DNA of 22,351 nt from Dunaliella salina (lineage: Eukaryota > Chlorophyta > Chlorophyceae > Chlamydomonadales > Dunaliellaceae). Both the position numbers and the translations under genes were made by a program. Positions 1 through 7,174 of the stretch are shown one piece after another. The DNA lies in assembly GCA_002284615.2 (NCBI GenBank), contig MU069859.1, positions 208,968 through 231,318 of the forward strand. The letters are read 5' to 3'. The notes beneath the pieces are model-generated. The model did no database searches, was not told where the DNA came from, and saw only the letters and a list, made by a program, of their open reading frames with translations. How positions within the stretch are numbered: position 1 is the first letter of the stretch; every line of letters starts with the position of its first letter.

Positions 1-12
1 TGTGTGTGTGTG
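1..12. repeat. (TG)n microsatellite, cut by window start
   Basis: The window opens inside a TG dinucleotide tract. The right end (22291-22351) is also a TG tract, so both edges may be contig breaks at microsatellites. Confidence 0.9.
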
Positions 13-861
13 GCGTCGAACACGTGTTGTCGAATGAACCAATTCCTCAGTTCCAAGTTTACACTCTATTTCTTCCCGGCACACGGACAAGACGGGCGTG
101 ATTCAACCCTCACACGATTTGCCGAGAGTTCCTCTTTCGGAAGCGCATTTCGGCCTTCTTAGCCTGAAGTATTCAGGCACCCCACCTGCTGACATTGGCT
201 ATGAGACTTGTCCCAATGCTTGTCCCTCTTTGTCCCAAGACTGCGGGTGCCTGCATTACGCTCGCGCCAGAATCACCGAAGCTAAGATTTTCATGGAGAC
301 GTGAGGGGTTTCCTTTTTCTTTATCTTTTTCGAGTCTCGCGTCTGCTTAAATTTAAAAGAACCCGCTATTTGTTGTGGCTGGGAGGTAGGTGAAAATGAG
401 TACAAAACCAATCGACGCAAAACCAATAAATGCGTTACTCGTCCATAGGTACTTGTTAGTAATTACTGCTGTAGTGTGTAGTAGTGGGCCAATATTGTCG
501 TGGATGGCCATGGTTTGGTTCATCCTTTCGTCCTTTCCTGAGGAGGAGTGGACCAGGGAGTCACAGCTTCGGATTTTAATGGTCTCCGTTGGCAAGTCTT
601 TCGTTACCAAACCAAGCAGTCAAAAAGCTCCTTGGCTTTTGGGAGCAGCAACTTTTTTTCCTGAGTGGTGCGTGGTCAGTGCAAATTTTGCAATTCGCAC
701 AGCAGAATAAATGGCTGAAATGGGGTGCATAATGGGTACGCTGCGGCGAAAATGAATCAAGTACCTGGTGACATGACATGCAAACGAAATGTGGGGGAGG
801 CGGGAAAGAAACTGCCCTGGGAGTGCGCACCGAAGGGGTGAAAAGGGACTTGACCGGAAGG
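13..861. other. No recognisable gene
   Basis: Only short open frames (68-119 codons) occur, on both strands and overlapping one another, with no convincing splice sites or protein motif. The segment 700-861 is purine-rich and GC-rich and runs straight into the retroelement. It is presumably the pre-insertion flank, continuing at 2522 after removal of the element and one target copy. I see nothing else in it. Confidence 0.5.
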
Positions 862-866
862 GAACT
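862..866. repeat. Target-site duplication, left copy (GAACT)
   Basis: GAACT lies directly before TGTAACGAT at 867. The same five bases follow the 3' LTR end (GTTACA, 2511-2516) at 2517-2521. Five base pairs is the usual duplication size for Ty3/gypsy and Ty1/copia integrases. The match was found by first locating the LTR ends, so it is an independent check on the element boundaries. Confidence 0.75.
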
Positions 867-882
867 TGTAACGATATAAATA

Positions 883-1680
883 ATGAAACAAGCTGCACTG
901 AGCAGCACAGCAGCACAACAGCAAGCGTATCAGAGCGCCCCCATGCTCACCGGCAATCTGCAAACCGGTGCCGTGCCTCTGTGCTCCCTGCCAGTCTGGT
1001 GCGGAGGCAGAGAAAAAGATGCTCAGACTATGCTGACCCTGCTAGACTCAGCTCTAGAGGCCAACGGGGCCTTGGATATTCAGCAGCAGCCTGCCAGATA
1101 CGCAGCTGTGCTTCTTCAGTGTTGCTCACGCGAGCAGAAGGCCCTTGAGTTCCTCAGCAACTACAAGGTCTCCAACCCCCACAGCTCAGTGCAAGTGATC
1201 AAGCAAGCCTTCTTGGACAGGTTCCAGTCTGAGGTACGCACCCAAGCTGCAAAGGCCAGAGATGCTCTGTTCGACATGCAAATCCGCATGGTTGGCAACA
1301 TGTCAGTGCAAGATTATGCCAACTTGTTCAGGCAACAAATCGTGCATGTTCCAGAGATGCATGAAAATGACCGCATCCGGTGGTTCCATGCTGGACTATC
1401 ACCTCAGCTCAAACCTCAGTGCATTGTTGATCAGTCAGGCCAGGACTTCACCTCAGTGGAAGCCCTGATAAAATTTGCTGTTGGTCAGGAACGGCGAAAC
1501 ATTGTCATGCAGCAGTATGCTGGCAACTTCCCTCATGATGATGGTGGAGAAGAAGAAAATGCTCATGATGATGATGGAGAGGAAGAGGAAAACCCTGAGC
1601 TATTTGGTCATGCAGGAGAAACACGCAGGTGTTACAACTGCCGCAACATTGGGCATCTGGCCAAGGACTGCAAGAAGTGA
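883..1680 (+). CDS. gag: Gag polyprotein with CCHC zinc knuckle
   Basis: This 265-residue capsid/nucleocapsid protein would package element RNA in cytoplasmic particles. The start is the ATG at 883, with an in-frame TAA just upstream (877-879). Residues about 1-45 are Gln/Ala-rich. Residues about 100-205 have the pattern of the Retrotrans_gag family, including the stretch AFLDRF and a later IRWFHAGLSP. Residues about 214-240 are a run of Asp and Glu. Residues 250-263 form a C-x2-C-x4-H-x4-C knuckle (C250, C253, H258, C263), the classic RNA-binding nucleocapsid motif. The protein stops at residue 265 without a frameshift signal or pol. The ORF is uninterrupted, so either the insertion is recent or the reading frame has been kept. 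Ty3/gypsy affinity is inferred from the Gag pattern and the TGTAAC LTR ends. A domesticated gag gene is the alternative, but the LTR and target duplication make that less likely. Confidence 0.85.
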   Translation: MKQAALSSTAAQQQAYQSAPMLTGNLQTGAVPLCSLPVWCGGREKDAQTMLTLLDSALEANGALDIQQQPARYAAVLLQCCSREQKALEFLSNYKVSNPHSSVQVIKQAFLDRFQSEVRTQAAKARDALFDMQIRMVGNMSVQDYANLFRQQIVHVPEMHENDRIRWFHAGLSPQLKPQCIVDQSGQDFTSVEALIKFAVGQERRNIVMQQYAGNFPHDDGGEEENAHDDDGEEEENPELFGHAGETRRCYNCRNIGHLAKDCKK

Positions 1681-1722
1681 TGGGCACTCAGTGTGCTCTC
1701 AATAAAGTGCACGTTTTTTGTG

Positions 1723-2228
1723 GCTCTGTGTGAGCCCCTTCAGTATAATCTGTGTGAGCTATCTCTGTTCTGCATAGCTCTGTGTGAGCTACCTCTGTTC
1801 TTGTTTGCTCTGTGTGAGCATCCTCAGTTCAGTGCGCTCTGTGTGAGCATCCTCAGTCCAGTACGCTCTGTGTGAGCATCCTCAGTCCTGCATGCTCTGT
1901 GTGAGCATCCTCAGTCCAGTACGCTCTGTGTGAGCATCCTCAGTCCTGCATGCTCTGTGTGAGCATCCTCTGTCCTGTACGCTCTGTGTGAGCNNCCTCT
2001 GTGCAGTAAAGCTCTGTGTGAGCGCCCTCTGTGCAGTAAAGCTCTGTGTGAGCGCCCTCTGTGCAGTAAAGCTCTGTGTGAGCATCGTCCATGCAGTATG
2101 GATCTGATCTGTATAGCTCTGTGTGAGCGTCCCTCCGCTTGGTTAAGCTCTGTGTGAGCTACCTCAGTTCTGTAAGGCTCTGTGTGAGCTTACCTTTTCC
2201 GTCTCTATTCAGCATGCTCTGTGTGAGC
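1723..2228 (+). repeat. Array of 17 GCTCTGTGTGAGC hairpin units
   Basis: Sixteen exact copies and one degenerate copy (1747-1759, first two bases AA) of a 13-mer start at 1723, 1747, 1777, 1807, 1836, 1865, 1894, 1923, 1952, 1981, 2011, 2041, 2071, 2116, 2147, 2177 and 2216. Spacing is mostly 29-31 bp, with outliers of 24, 39 and 45. The ends GCTC and GAGC are complementary, so each unit can form a 4-bp stem with a five-base TGTGT loop in the transcript. Spacers of about 16-17 bp fall into several diverged families, while the 13-mer does not vary. The array begins 42 nt after the gag stop and ends before the polypurine tract, so it would lie in the 3' untranslated part of gag RNA. Confidence 0.9.
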
Positions 2229-2261
2229 AACCTCCGTTTTCTGCTTCCTTCTATCNGANGT

Positions 2262-2283
2262 GAATGCATGAGGACATGCATTC
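2262..2283 (+). other. Perfect 8-bp hairpin next to the polypurine tract
   Basis: GAATGCAT (2262-2269) and ATGCATTC (2276-2283) are exact reverse complements separated by the six-base loop GAGGAC. The hairpin ends one base before the polypurine tract, where plus-strand priming and RNase H cleavage take place. It may help present the tract, but chance cannot be excluded. Confidence 0.7.
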
Positions 2284-2284
2284 T

Positions 2285-2295
2285 AAGAGGGGGNG
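2285..2295 (+). other. Polypurine tract (plus-strand primer)
   Basis: An all-purine run, AAGAGGGGG then an N and G, stands three bases before the LTR start TGTAACG at 2299. This is the expected place for the plus-strand primer of an LTR retrotransposon. One base is uncalled (N at 2294). Confidence 0.75.
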
Positions 2296-2298
2296 CAA

Positions 2299-2516
2299 TG
2301 TAACGATTAATATCAGCATTAATCGGATATTATTTGGCATCCGCATGNCAACACCTCTGAAAGATATCCGAACGACTATCCATCCGAGGAAATACCTATC
2401 CGCAAGGTACAAATACTCAGTTATTCGGGGATATCAGTATTCATCTGGAATAGCTGAACACGCAATCCGCTCAGGCGTGCCGGGCTCCCCACTTTAGACC
2501 TGATTTATTTGTTACA
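2299..2516 (+). repeat. 3' LTR, 218 bp
   Basis: The LTR begins TGTAACGATTAA and ends TTTGTTACA, giving a perfect 6-bp terminal inverted repeat TGTAAC/GTTACA with canonical TG...CA ends. It follows a polypurine tract and is followed by the target copy GAACT. The interior is AT-richer than gag, with several GATATC/GGATAT motifs. The first five bases, TGTAA, also match the green-algal polyadenylation signal, though use as such is only a suggestion. One N is at 2348. Confidence 0.8.
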
Positions 2517-2521
2517 GAACT
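2517..2521. repeat. Target-site duplication, right copy (GAACT)
   Basis: GAACT follows the LTR end GTTACA directly and matches 862-866. Confidence 0.75.
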
Positions 2522-4190
2522 TGCGCAATAAGGTTGCGGAAAAGGAAAGTGAAGTCTCATTTTATCTTGGTAAAGCCTGCTTGACAAAGTCTGCGAAAAG
2601 GGTTGCGAAAAAAAAAAAAAAAAAAACATAGCGAATCAGCAACCCAGCTTGAACAGCAAAAGCGCCTCCAGAGCACCCAGCTAAGCAGCGAGGGAGCACT
2701 CTCAAGGGACTTGCTTTAGAAAGTTTGGAAAAGTATCTGGTCCTGACTTTACGACTTGAAACCTCACAGTTGGTTGCTTCAATTTTCTATGTACAAGCGA
2801 CAAGCAGCGGCTCACAATAAGGCTGGTCCTTTTAGGGCCAAGCTGCTTTGTAATCAAAAGCAAGACCTGAGGCATGCTTCCAAACGCAACAGAGATTCAT
2901 CAGACATGGTTGGAAAATCTGAGACTGCTGAATCCTCATTTATTGTTTCTACACAGAGCACAAGCACCAAAGCAGTCTCATGCTCAGGGCCTTTTCCCTC
3001 CTCGAAGTGTATTATTGGCCTGCTGCCTCTGGATTTGCCGGACATGCCCTTCAAACTCATCAAGCTCACGCATTTGACTGGCAATCATCAAAGCCTGCAG
3101 GCAGGAATACAGAAGCTATTGTTTGGCATTGTGGCAGGTGCAATGATCCGTTTAACAATTCAATTGTGTGGTTTAGTCAGAGCGCTGCTGGGAAATGACA
3201 GTCAAGAGCAATGGAGCTGGCTCATGCAACATGCCATGACTGCTTTTTACTGGCAGCACCAAGCACTGGCATGAGAAGCACTTTAACTGACTGCTGTCCC
3301 GACGAAAAATAGAAAAAAATGTACCCCCCTAATTTCCCATTAAGTGAATTTGGATTTCCTAAAGAACTTGAAACTTGCATCCAAACTTCACAACCATGCT
3401 GAAGATATACGGCAAAATGGCCAGCATCAAACCCGCCATCCATTCAGCGATCACATGTAATAGGGGATGCCCAAGGCGCACATCTGGATGGATTTCCAGT
3501 GCGCAAGCAGGAGGCTAAAAATAAAAGGGTAGTGTACACCATCCCCAAAAACTGGGTGGGACCTTCCTGACCCACCCACTCACCCCAAAACCCCCCATGC
3601 AGTAACCCTACCTGGACAAGGGTATTCATCTGCTCCTTTTTGAAATAGCTATCCATCTGCATACTTACCATACTGGAAAAGTGAGTTGCAGCAGAGGTAT
3701 GGGACAAAAACTGAGCAGCAGACGCCCATGCATACCTGCCCATCCAGGCACCCACAACTGGCTTGCAAGTGCACTAGCTGCACTCCTGACTTTGCCATAC
3801 ATAATCACATCATACATTGTCACTATCCTGGAAGTTTAAACTGGTTTGCCGCTTCTTTGCCTCTACACCCCTTGCCGCCCACACCCTTGTGCGCATGGCA
3901 CTGACTCCTAGCCATGCACACAGACCCCCCCTTTTACTCAATTTACCCAAAAAGGGTGCCCATTGACAGTTCTTGAGCTCAGGAATCCAAGGGTGTCTTT
4001 AGAATTTTGTAGAAGTGGCCCAGAAAAATTCTGGAGCGGGTGTCCCAAAAAGTCGGAAAGCCCATTTTTACTGCCACCCCTTCCCCGCCCCTTCCTCCCA
4101 TACATAATTGCACCCATACATATACCAATCGATAGCCCTTGATCCCAGGATTCCGAATATACAATTCTTAATTGGATTGACCAATCAGTT
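2522..4190. other. Unassigned region with A19 run and a 172-codon open frame
   Basis: A run of 19 adenines lies at 2608-2626, possibly a decayed poly(A) tail. The longest open frame (2756-3274, plus, from a TTG) gives a 172-residue product with no motif I recognise, and nearby frames also stay open for 65-75 codons. Segment 3300-4190 is C-rich on the plus strand and may contain the 3' end of gene A on the minus strand. No exon there can be defended. Confidence 0.4.
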
Positions 4191-4364
4191 TCAAAAGTTA
4201 TGCTTCTTGCAGCCTCCTGGTGCAAGGATGGAAAAATCCAGGGCAGCTGTTTGGTCAAACCAGGCCTGAGGCGTGATGCTGCACACACACTGCCTCGCAC
4301 ACATACAAACTGCGTCCAGAATTGCCTCACCCTCCGGCAGCTTACTGGAACTGATCAATGATGG
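4191..4364 (-). CDS. Possible terminal exon of gene A
   Basis: On the minus strand an acceptor ...GGTGTCAG at 4370-4365 opens a frame that continues in phase 0 for 57 residues to a TGA at 4193-4191. It contains the peptides KLPEGEAILDAV and SITPQAWFDQTAALDFS. It could be joined to the upstream exon (ending 4721) through a 6-nt micro-exon TTGAAG at 4426-4421, flanked by TTCTTTTCAG and GTAAGC. That arrangement keeps phase 0 throughout but uses a 55-nt intron. An alternative model splices at GAGG|GTGAGG into another frame that stays open to 3938. Low confidence. Confidence 0.3.
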   Translation of the reverse strand, partial: PSLISSSKLPEGEAILDAVCMCARQCVCSITPQAWFDQTAALDFSILAPGGCKKHNF

Positions 4365-4559
4365 CTGACACCCCGCTGGGTCAAACCGGGTCCACATCAG
4401 TTTGGCACCTCTGAGCTTACCTTCAACTGAAAAGAATCACTGTTGATGTCAGCACAGACTGTCCCTGACACAGTTGCCCATTGTAGGTTTAAAAGAATTT
4501 TCATTTGCAGCCTAGCAGTCATGAGTTTTGACTGATGGCTCCTCTCTTATAACCTTGTA

Positions 4560-4735
4560 GCCTTGCAGGCTTTCACTTGCTCAGTGTGAGGAACACTCGC
4601 CTCCTTGCTAGCCTTGCCCATAACATAGACTTTCACTTTCCCAGTGCGAGAAAAACTCATCTCCTTGCTGGCCTTGCCCATAATATATACTTTCACTTTC
4701 CCAGTGCAAGAAACACTCACCTCCTTGCTGGCCTT
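4560..4735 (-). repeat. Three 60-bp tandem repeats spanning an exon donor
   Basis: The block CTCCTTGCT(G/A)GCC begins at 4601, 4661 and 4721, an exact 60-bp period. Read on the minus strand, each copy contains the exon end GCCAGCAAGGAG (or close variants) followed by GTGAGT in the exon-proximal copy, ATGAGT in the second and GCGAGT in the third. The unit is a multiple of three, so read-through would give three 20-residue repeats before the TAG-type stop at 4547. Confidence 0.9.
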
Positions 4736-4816
4736 GATTGCATCCTGTTTTTGTTGCCACAGAAGCGCTGCACGACGAGGAGATTCGGCGGTCTCATTCC
4801 CCATGCGGTCAAAGAT
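4721..4816 (-). CDS. Gene A exon (32 codons)
   Basis: Minus-strand exon from the acceptor ATGCAG (4822-4817) to a strong donor GAG|GTGAGT (donor GT at 4720-4719). It is phase 0 at both ends, encodes 32 residues from IFDRMGNETAESPRR to KASKE, and has no stop. It is charged and probably helical (ALLWQQKQDAIKASKE). The donor side is tandemly repeated twice more into the intron. Family not recognised. Confidence 0.72.
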
Positions 4817-4967
4817 CTGCATTTCAGGCAGGGCCGCAGCAACATATTGGTGTAAGCTAGAGAGTGACTTTCAAGCTGTATAGGCGCAAATCAAACTGTT
4901 GGGAGCAAATACTCCTGATCCAAACAAAAGATGCTGCCTCACTAAGTGCTCGCCGTAGAGTGCACAC

Positions 4968-5387
4968 CTTGCGATAAGTGGGTTTGGGCAGGCTTATGCT
5001 GCTTTGGCCTCCCAAGCCCTCTTCCCCTGCCAATGCTCCCGTACTTGAATCCTCGCTTAGCACATGGGAGTTGCTGCCCCACCGAGGAACGTAAGTGTGG
5101 AAGCTCCCAGTGGTGCAGGGGCGTGGTCGATGCAGACCTTGGTGTGAAGATGGGAAGATAGCTGAGTGGGAATCGCTCCCTTCCCCGTGTCCCTCATCCG
5201 CTGCAGCAGCGGCTGCGCTTGCTTGTGCGGCCAACACATGGGCCGGACGGACAGGCACGCCGGACTGTGCGTAGGCCAGGGCCCGCTCCTGACGCTGGCG
5301 GAGAAAAATCTGGCGCTGGCGCTGCGCCCATGTCATGTGCTTCACATGCTGGGTGTACAGGTCCTCAACCACGCCGTTTGCATGTAC
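4968..5387 (-). CDS. Gene A exon (140 codons)
   Basis: Minus-strand exon from the acceptor ATTGTGCAG (5390-5388) to the donor AAG|GTGTGC (GT at 4967-4966), phase 0 on both sides. The first 50 residues (VQVHANGVVEDLYTQ... then QRQRQIFLRQRQER) look like an amphipathic, Arg/Gln-rich coiled coil. An Ala-rich run (about residues 53-62) follows, then a disordered Ser/Gly/His-rich tail ending LPKPTYRK. With the exons at 5741 and 4816 it forms the most convincing part of gene A. No known domain is visible to me. Confidence 0.73.
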
Positions 5388-5626
5388 CTGCACAATGATA
5401 AGAGCGTCACCTCCTCATCAGCGCAAGATCCAGCAGACGATTCAATAGCGTAAAGTCCAACAGTAGAGGATTGTGATGCTGAACTTGAGACCTGCTGGAT
5501 GTGCCCAAATACTCGCCAAAAGCTGGCTTTGAAGCTGCATCTTGCAGTCAGGAGCTTTACCCAGGTTCATGTGCATCATTCCACAACCGATAATGCCTTA
5601 ACCAAAGGCAACACGCACTGAGCTTA

Positions 5627-5668
5627 GGCCGCACACTGACCTCATGCAGGGCCGCACACTGACCTCAT
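5627..5668 (-). repeat. 23-bp tandem duplication of a splice donor
   Basis: GGCCGCACACTGACCTCAT occurs at 5627-5645 and again at 5650-5668. On the minus strand both copies carry ATGAG|GTCAGTGTGCGG. The first is the donor of the exon ending at 5664; the second lies 23 nt into the intron. Use of the second donor would shift the frame. Confidence 0.85.
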
Positions 5669-5741
5669 TCAGGGCATTGACGATGTCGATGTGCCTGCGG
5701 ATCTCGTCAGGGTCCGTTTCATAGAAGGAAATGGATGACCA
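5664..5741 (-). CDS. Gene A exon (26 codons)
   Basis: Minus-strand exon from the acceptor TGTATGCAG (cag at 5744-5742) to the donor GAG|GTCAGT (GT at 5663-5662), phase 0 at both ends. It encodes 26 residues starting WSSISFYETDPDEIRR and ending IVNALNE. The residue mix is that of a folded domain rather than random sequence. The intron before it, as modelled, is only 45 nt. Confidence 0.7.
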
Positions 5742-5786
5742 CTGCATACATCGTGTCGCAGCAAACGAATTGGCTTTCCAGGCAAC

Positions 5787-5876
5787 CTTGCAAAAACAGA
5801 GTTCCCCTTGGTCACCAGATGGATGTATAGGGAGAAAGCAGAAGGGTCGCCCGCCCGTGGATCCTTGATTGTCACC
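5787..5876 (-). CDS. Possible gene A exon (30 codons)
   Basis: A minus-strand segment from GCATATAG (tag at 5879-5877) to CAAG|GTTGCC gives 30 phase-0 codons that join neatly to the exons on both sides (6099 and 5741). The peptide (GDNQGSTGGRPF... to ELCFCK) is unremarkable. A different frame of the same DNA reads VTIKDPRAGDPSAFSLYIHL, which looks more protein-like but does not fit the phases. The region may therefore be mis-spliced here or contain an error. Confidence 0.35.
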
Positions 5877-6098
5877 CTATATGCACAATGTGCCGAAGCC
5901 CAATTCATTTAATCTGACACCCCATTGTTCAAGCACAAATAGCTGCCTCAAGGCTGACATTTTCCGGGCCCCTGCATCATCGTGCTGGCTGGTCTGAGCA
6001 TGCCTCTCGCAACAGAGACCCTCATCCCGAGGTGATGAAGGATCCAGTTTTTACACAGTTCTGTTTTGCTGCACACTTGGCTGCACACGTCTTCTCAC

Positions 6099-6655
6099 CT
6101 TGCTTCCAGCAGGCACGTCATGGATCCGCGTGCGGCGTGTGGCGGACTGAAAATCCGCAGGATGCGGCACTTCGCACTCCCATGGCTTGCGCGCGCTGCG
6201 CAGCGCAGGCGGAGGCAGCGTGTCCTGCAAGCAGCCCCCCAAGGAGCTCATGGTGCTCCTGGGGCGACGTGTGCTATACCGCTGCGATCTATGTGACATT
6301 GTGGACATGCCGGCATCAAACGGCTGGTAGGAGCCGGTGGAAGCTGACCATGGTGGTGGTGGGTAGGCAGGCAGGCTGTGTCGCTGCCCGCCCTCCCCGC
6401 CCTGCGCAGGCTCACCAGCAGCAACACTGGTGTTTTGGTACGAGGACCTGCCTTGTTGCTCCGCCTCATGTGCCGCGCCTTCCTGGGTGTTGCTCGCCAT
6501 GGGAGGGATGGAAAAGGTTGTGGTGCCCACAGTGGTAGGGCGTGAGTGCGGGGCGGAGCCAACAGACCCATGGGCAGACAAGGAGCGGGTGGCCAAGGGA
6601 CTGTGGAAGGCGCGCACCGTCTGGGGTAGGCGATTGATGGAGCCACGTGCATTGC
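6099..6655 (-). CDS. Gene A exon (about 186 codons, disordered)
   Basis: Minus-strand exon from the acceptor TTATGGATGCAG (cag at 6658-6656) to the donor AAG|GTGAGA (GT at 6098-6097). It enters in phase 1 and leaves in phase 0, matching its neighbours. The product is rich in Ser, Pro, Arg and Gln (for example TRSLSAHGSVGSAPHSRP, and MSTMSHRSQRYSTRRPRS) with no predicted fold. Such a tail could carry phosphorylation sites or bind a partner, but I infer no function. The plus strand has a competing open frame that lacks matching splice sites. Confidence 0.7.
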
Positions 6656-6737
6656 CTGCATCCATAACACAAGCAGGGCTTTAGGTATTTGGCATGGAGG
6701 CAGTCTAGGCTGCGCAGCAAATGCCGGGAGCACGCAC

Positions 6738-6815
6738 CACTTGCAACAGAATCCAGCACATCCAGGGGGGTACAGCTTGCGATATCACTCAATGCCACTT
6801 TGACATTAAACTTTA
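6738..6815 (-). CDS. Gene A exon (26 codons)
   Basis: Minus-strand exon from the acceptor ATGTGACAG (cag at 6818-6816) to the donor AGTG|GTGCGT (GT at 6737-6736), phase 1 at both ends. The encoded segment VKFNVKVALSDIASCTPLDV then LDSVAS looks like an alternating beta-strand/helix piece of a globular domain. The intron upstream (6867-6816) is only 52 nt, with a pyrimidine-rich end. Confidence 0.65.
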
Positions 6816-6867
6816 CTGTCACATAGATGGGGAGCAAAGGAGAGGATTTCTACAAGTGTGAGCTTAC

Positions 6868-7042
6868 CAGTAGATACAAAGTGTCCCACGCCACCACGCG
6901 CAAATCCATGGTTGGGGTATAGCATGTGGGGCTCTGCCGCATTCTTGATGTCCACAAGCTCATCTATGGATGAAGCACTGTATGGCCTGCAGCTCCCTTG
7001 GATTGGCTGGGCAAACACCATGGGTGGGGAGGGCTCGGCCAT
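6868..7042 (-). CDS. Gene A exon or start exon (58 codons)
   Basis: The minus-strand frame begins at an ATG (7042-7040) in a good context (GCAGCAATGGCC) and runs to the donor ACTG|GTAAGC (GT at 6867-6866), leaving in phase 1 as the next exon requires. It encodes MAEPSPPMVFAQPIQG and continues to GHFVST. Two readings fit. ATG 7042 may be the true start, the (CA)n just upstream being 5' leader or promoter. Or the exon may open at an acceptor (GTGTGAGCAG) after the (CA)n and continue from the exons at 7725 and 8085, but that join is out of phase unless an exon is lost at the N at 7111. Confidence 0.62.
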
Positions 7043-7055
7043 TGCTGCTCACACC

Positions 7056-7059
7056 TGTG

Positions 7060-7110
<51 letters not shown>

Positions 7111-7111
7111 N

Positions 7112-7173
<62 letters not shown>
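7056..7173. repeat. (GT)n - N - (CA)n inverted microsatellite
   Basis: About 55 bp of GT repeats (one GC interruption) end at an N at 7111, then about 62 bp of CA repeats run to 7173. The two arms are complementary. A real palindrome is possible, but an N precisely at the switch points to two contigs joined by a microsatellite. Confidence 0.95.

Positions 7174-7174
<1 letters not shown>

Larger units (their letters stand above)
867..2516 (+). mobile_element. Gag-only LTR retrotransposon, 5' LTR almost entirely missing
   Basis: The 1650-bp element is bounded by GAACT duplications. In order it holds: nine bases of LTR start (TGTAACGAT, 867-875), a gag ORF (883-1680), a hairpin-repeat array (1723-2228), a perfect 8-bp hairpin (2262-2283), a polypurine tract (2285-2295) and a 218-bp LTR (2299-2516) with TGTAAC/GTTACA inverted ends. 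No protease, reverse transcriptase, RNase H or integrase is present, and gag ends two residues after the zinc knuckle. The layout resembles the non-autonomous gag-only LTR elements described in plants (TR-GAG type), which would need pol from a partner. The 5' LTR should repeat 2299-2516 but diverges after nine bases, which suggests a deletion after integration. This copy should therefore be unable to transpose, although gag itself is intact. Six single-base Ns within it suggest a multicopy family. Confidence 0.75.

Noticed and set aside
1723..2228. CRISPR-like array (short palindromic repeats with regular variable spacers)
   Set aside because: The repeat is only 13 bp, the spacers are about 16-17 bp and related to each other, there are no cas genes, and the context is a eukaryotic retroelement.
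2756..3274. A 172-codon plus-strand ORF as a gene
   Set aside because: It starts at TTG, has no recognised motif, and neighbouring frames are open for similar stretches; there is no splice or promoter support.
5669..5908. A PX-domain-like reading on the minus strand (VTIKDPRAGDPSAFSLYIHL)
   Set aside because: The resemblance is slight, the frame does not match the phases of the adjoining exons, and it meets a stop inside the well-supported next exon.
7060..7173. Open frames of Cys-Val and His-Thr repeats over the microsatellites (also at 11482, 13049, 13384 and 15536)
   Set aside because: Dinucleotide repeats stay open in all frames and give alternating dipeptides; they lie in introns by the gene models.
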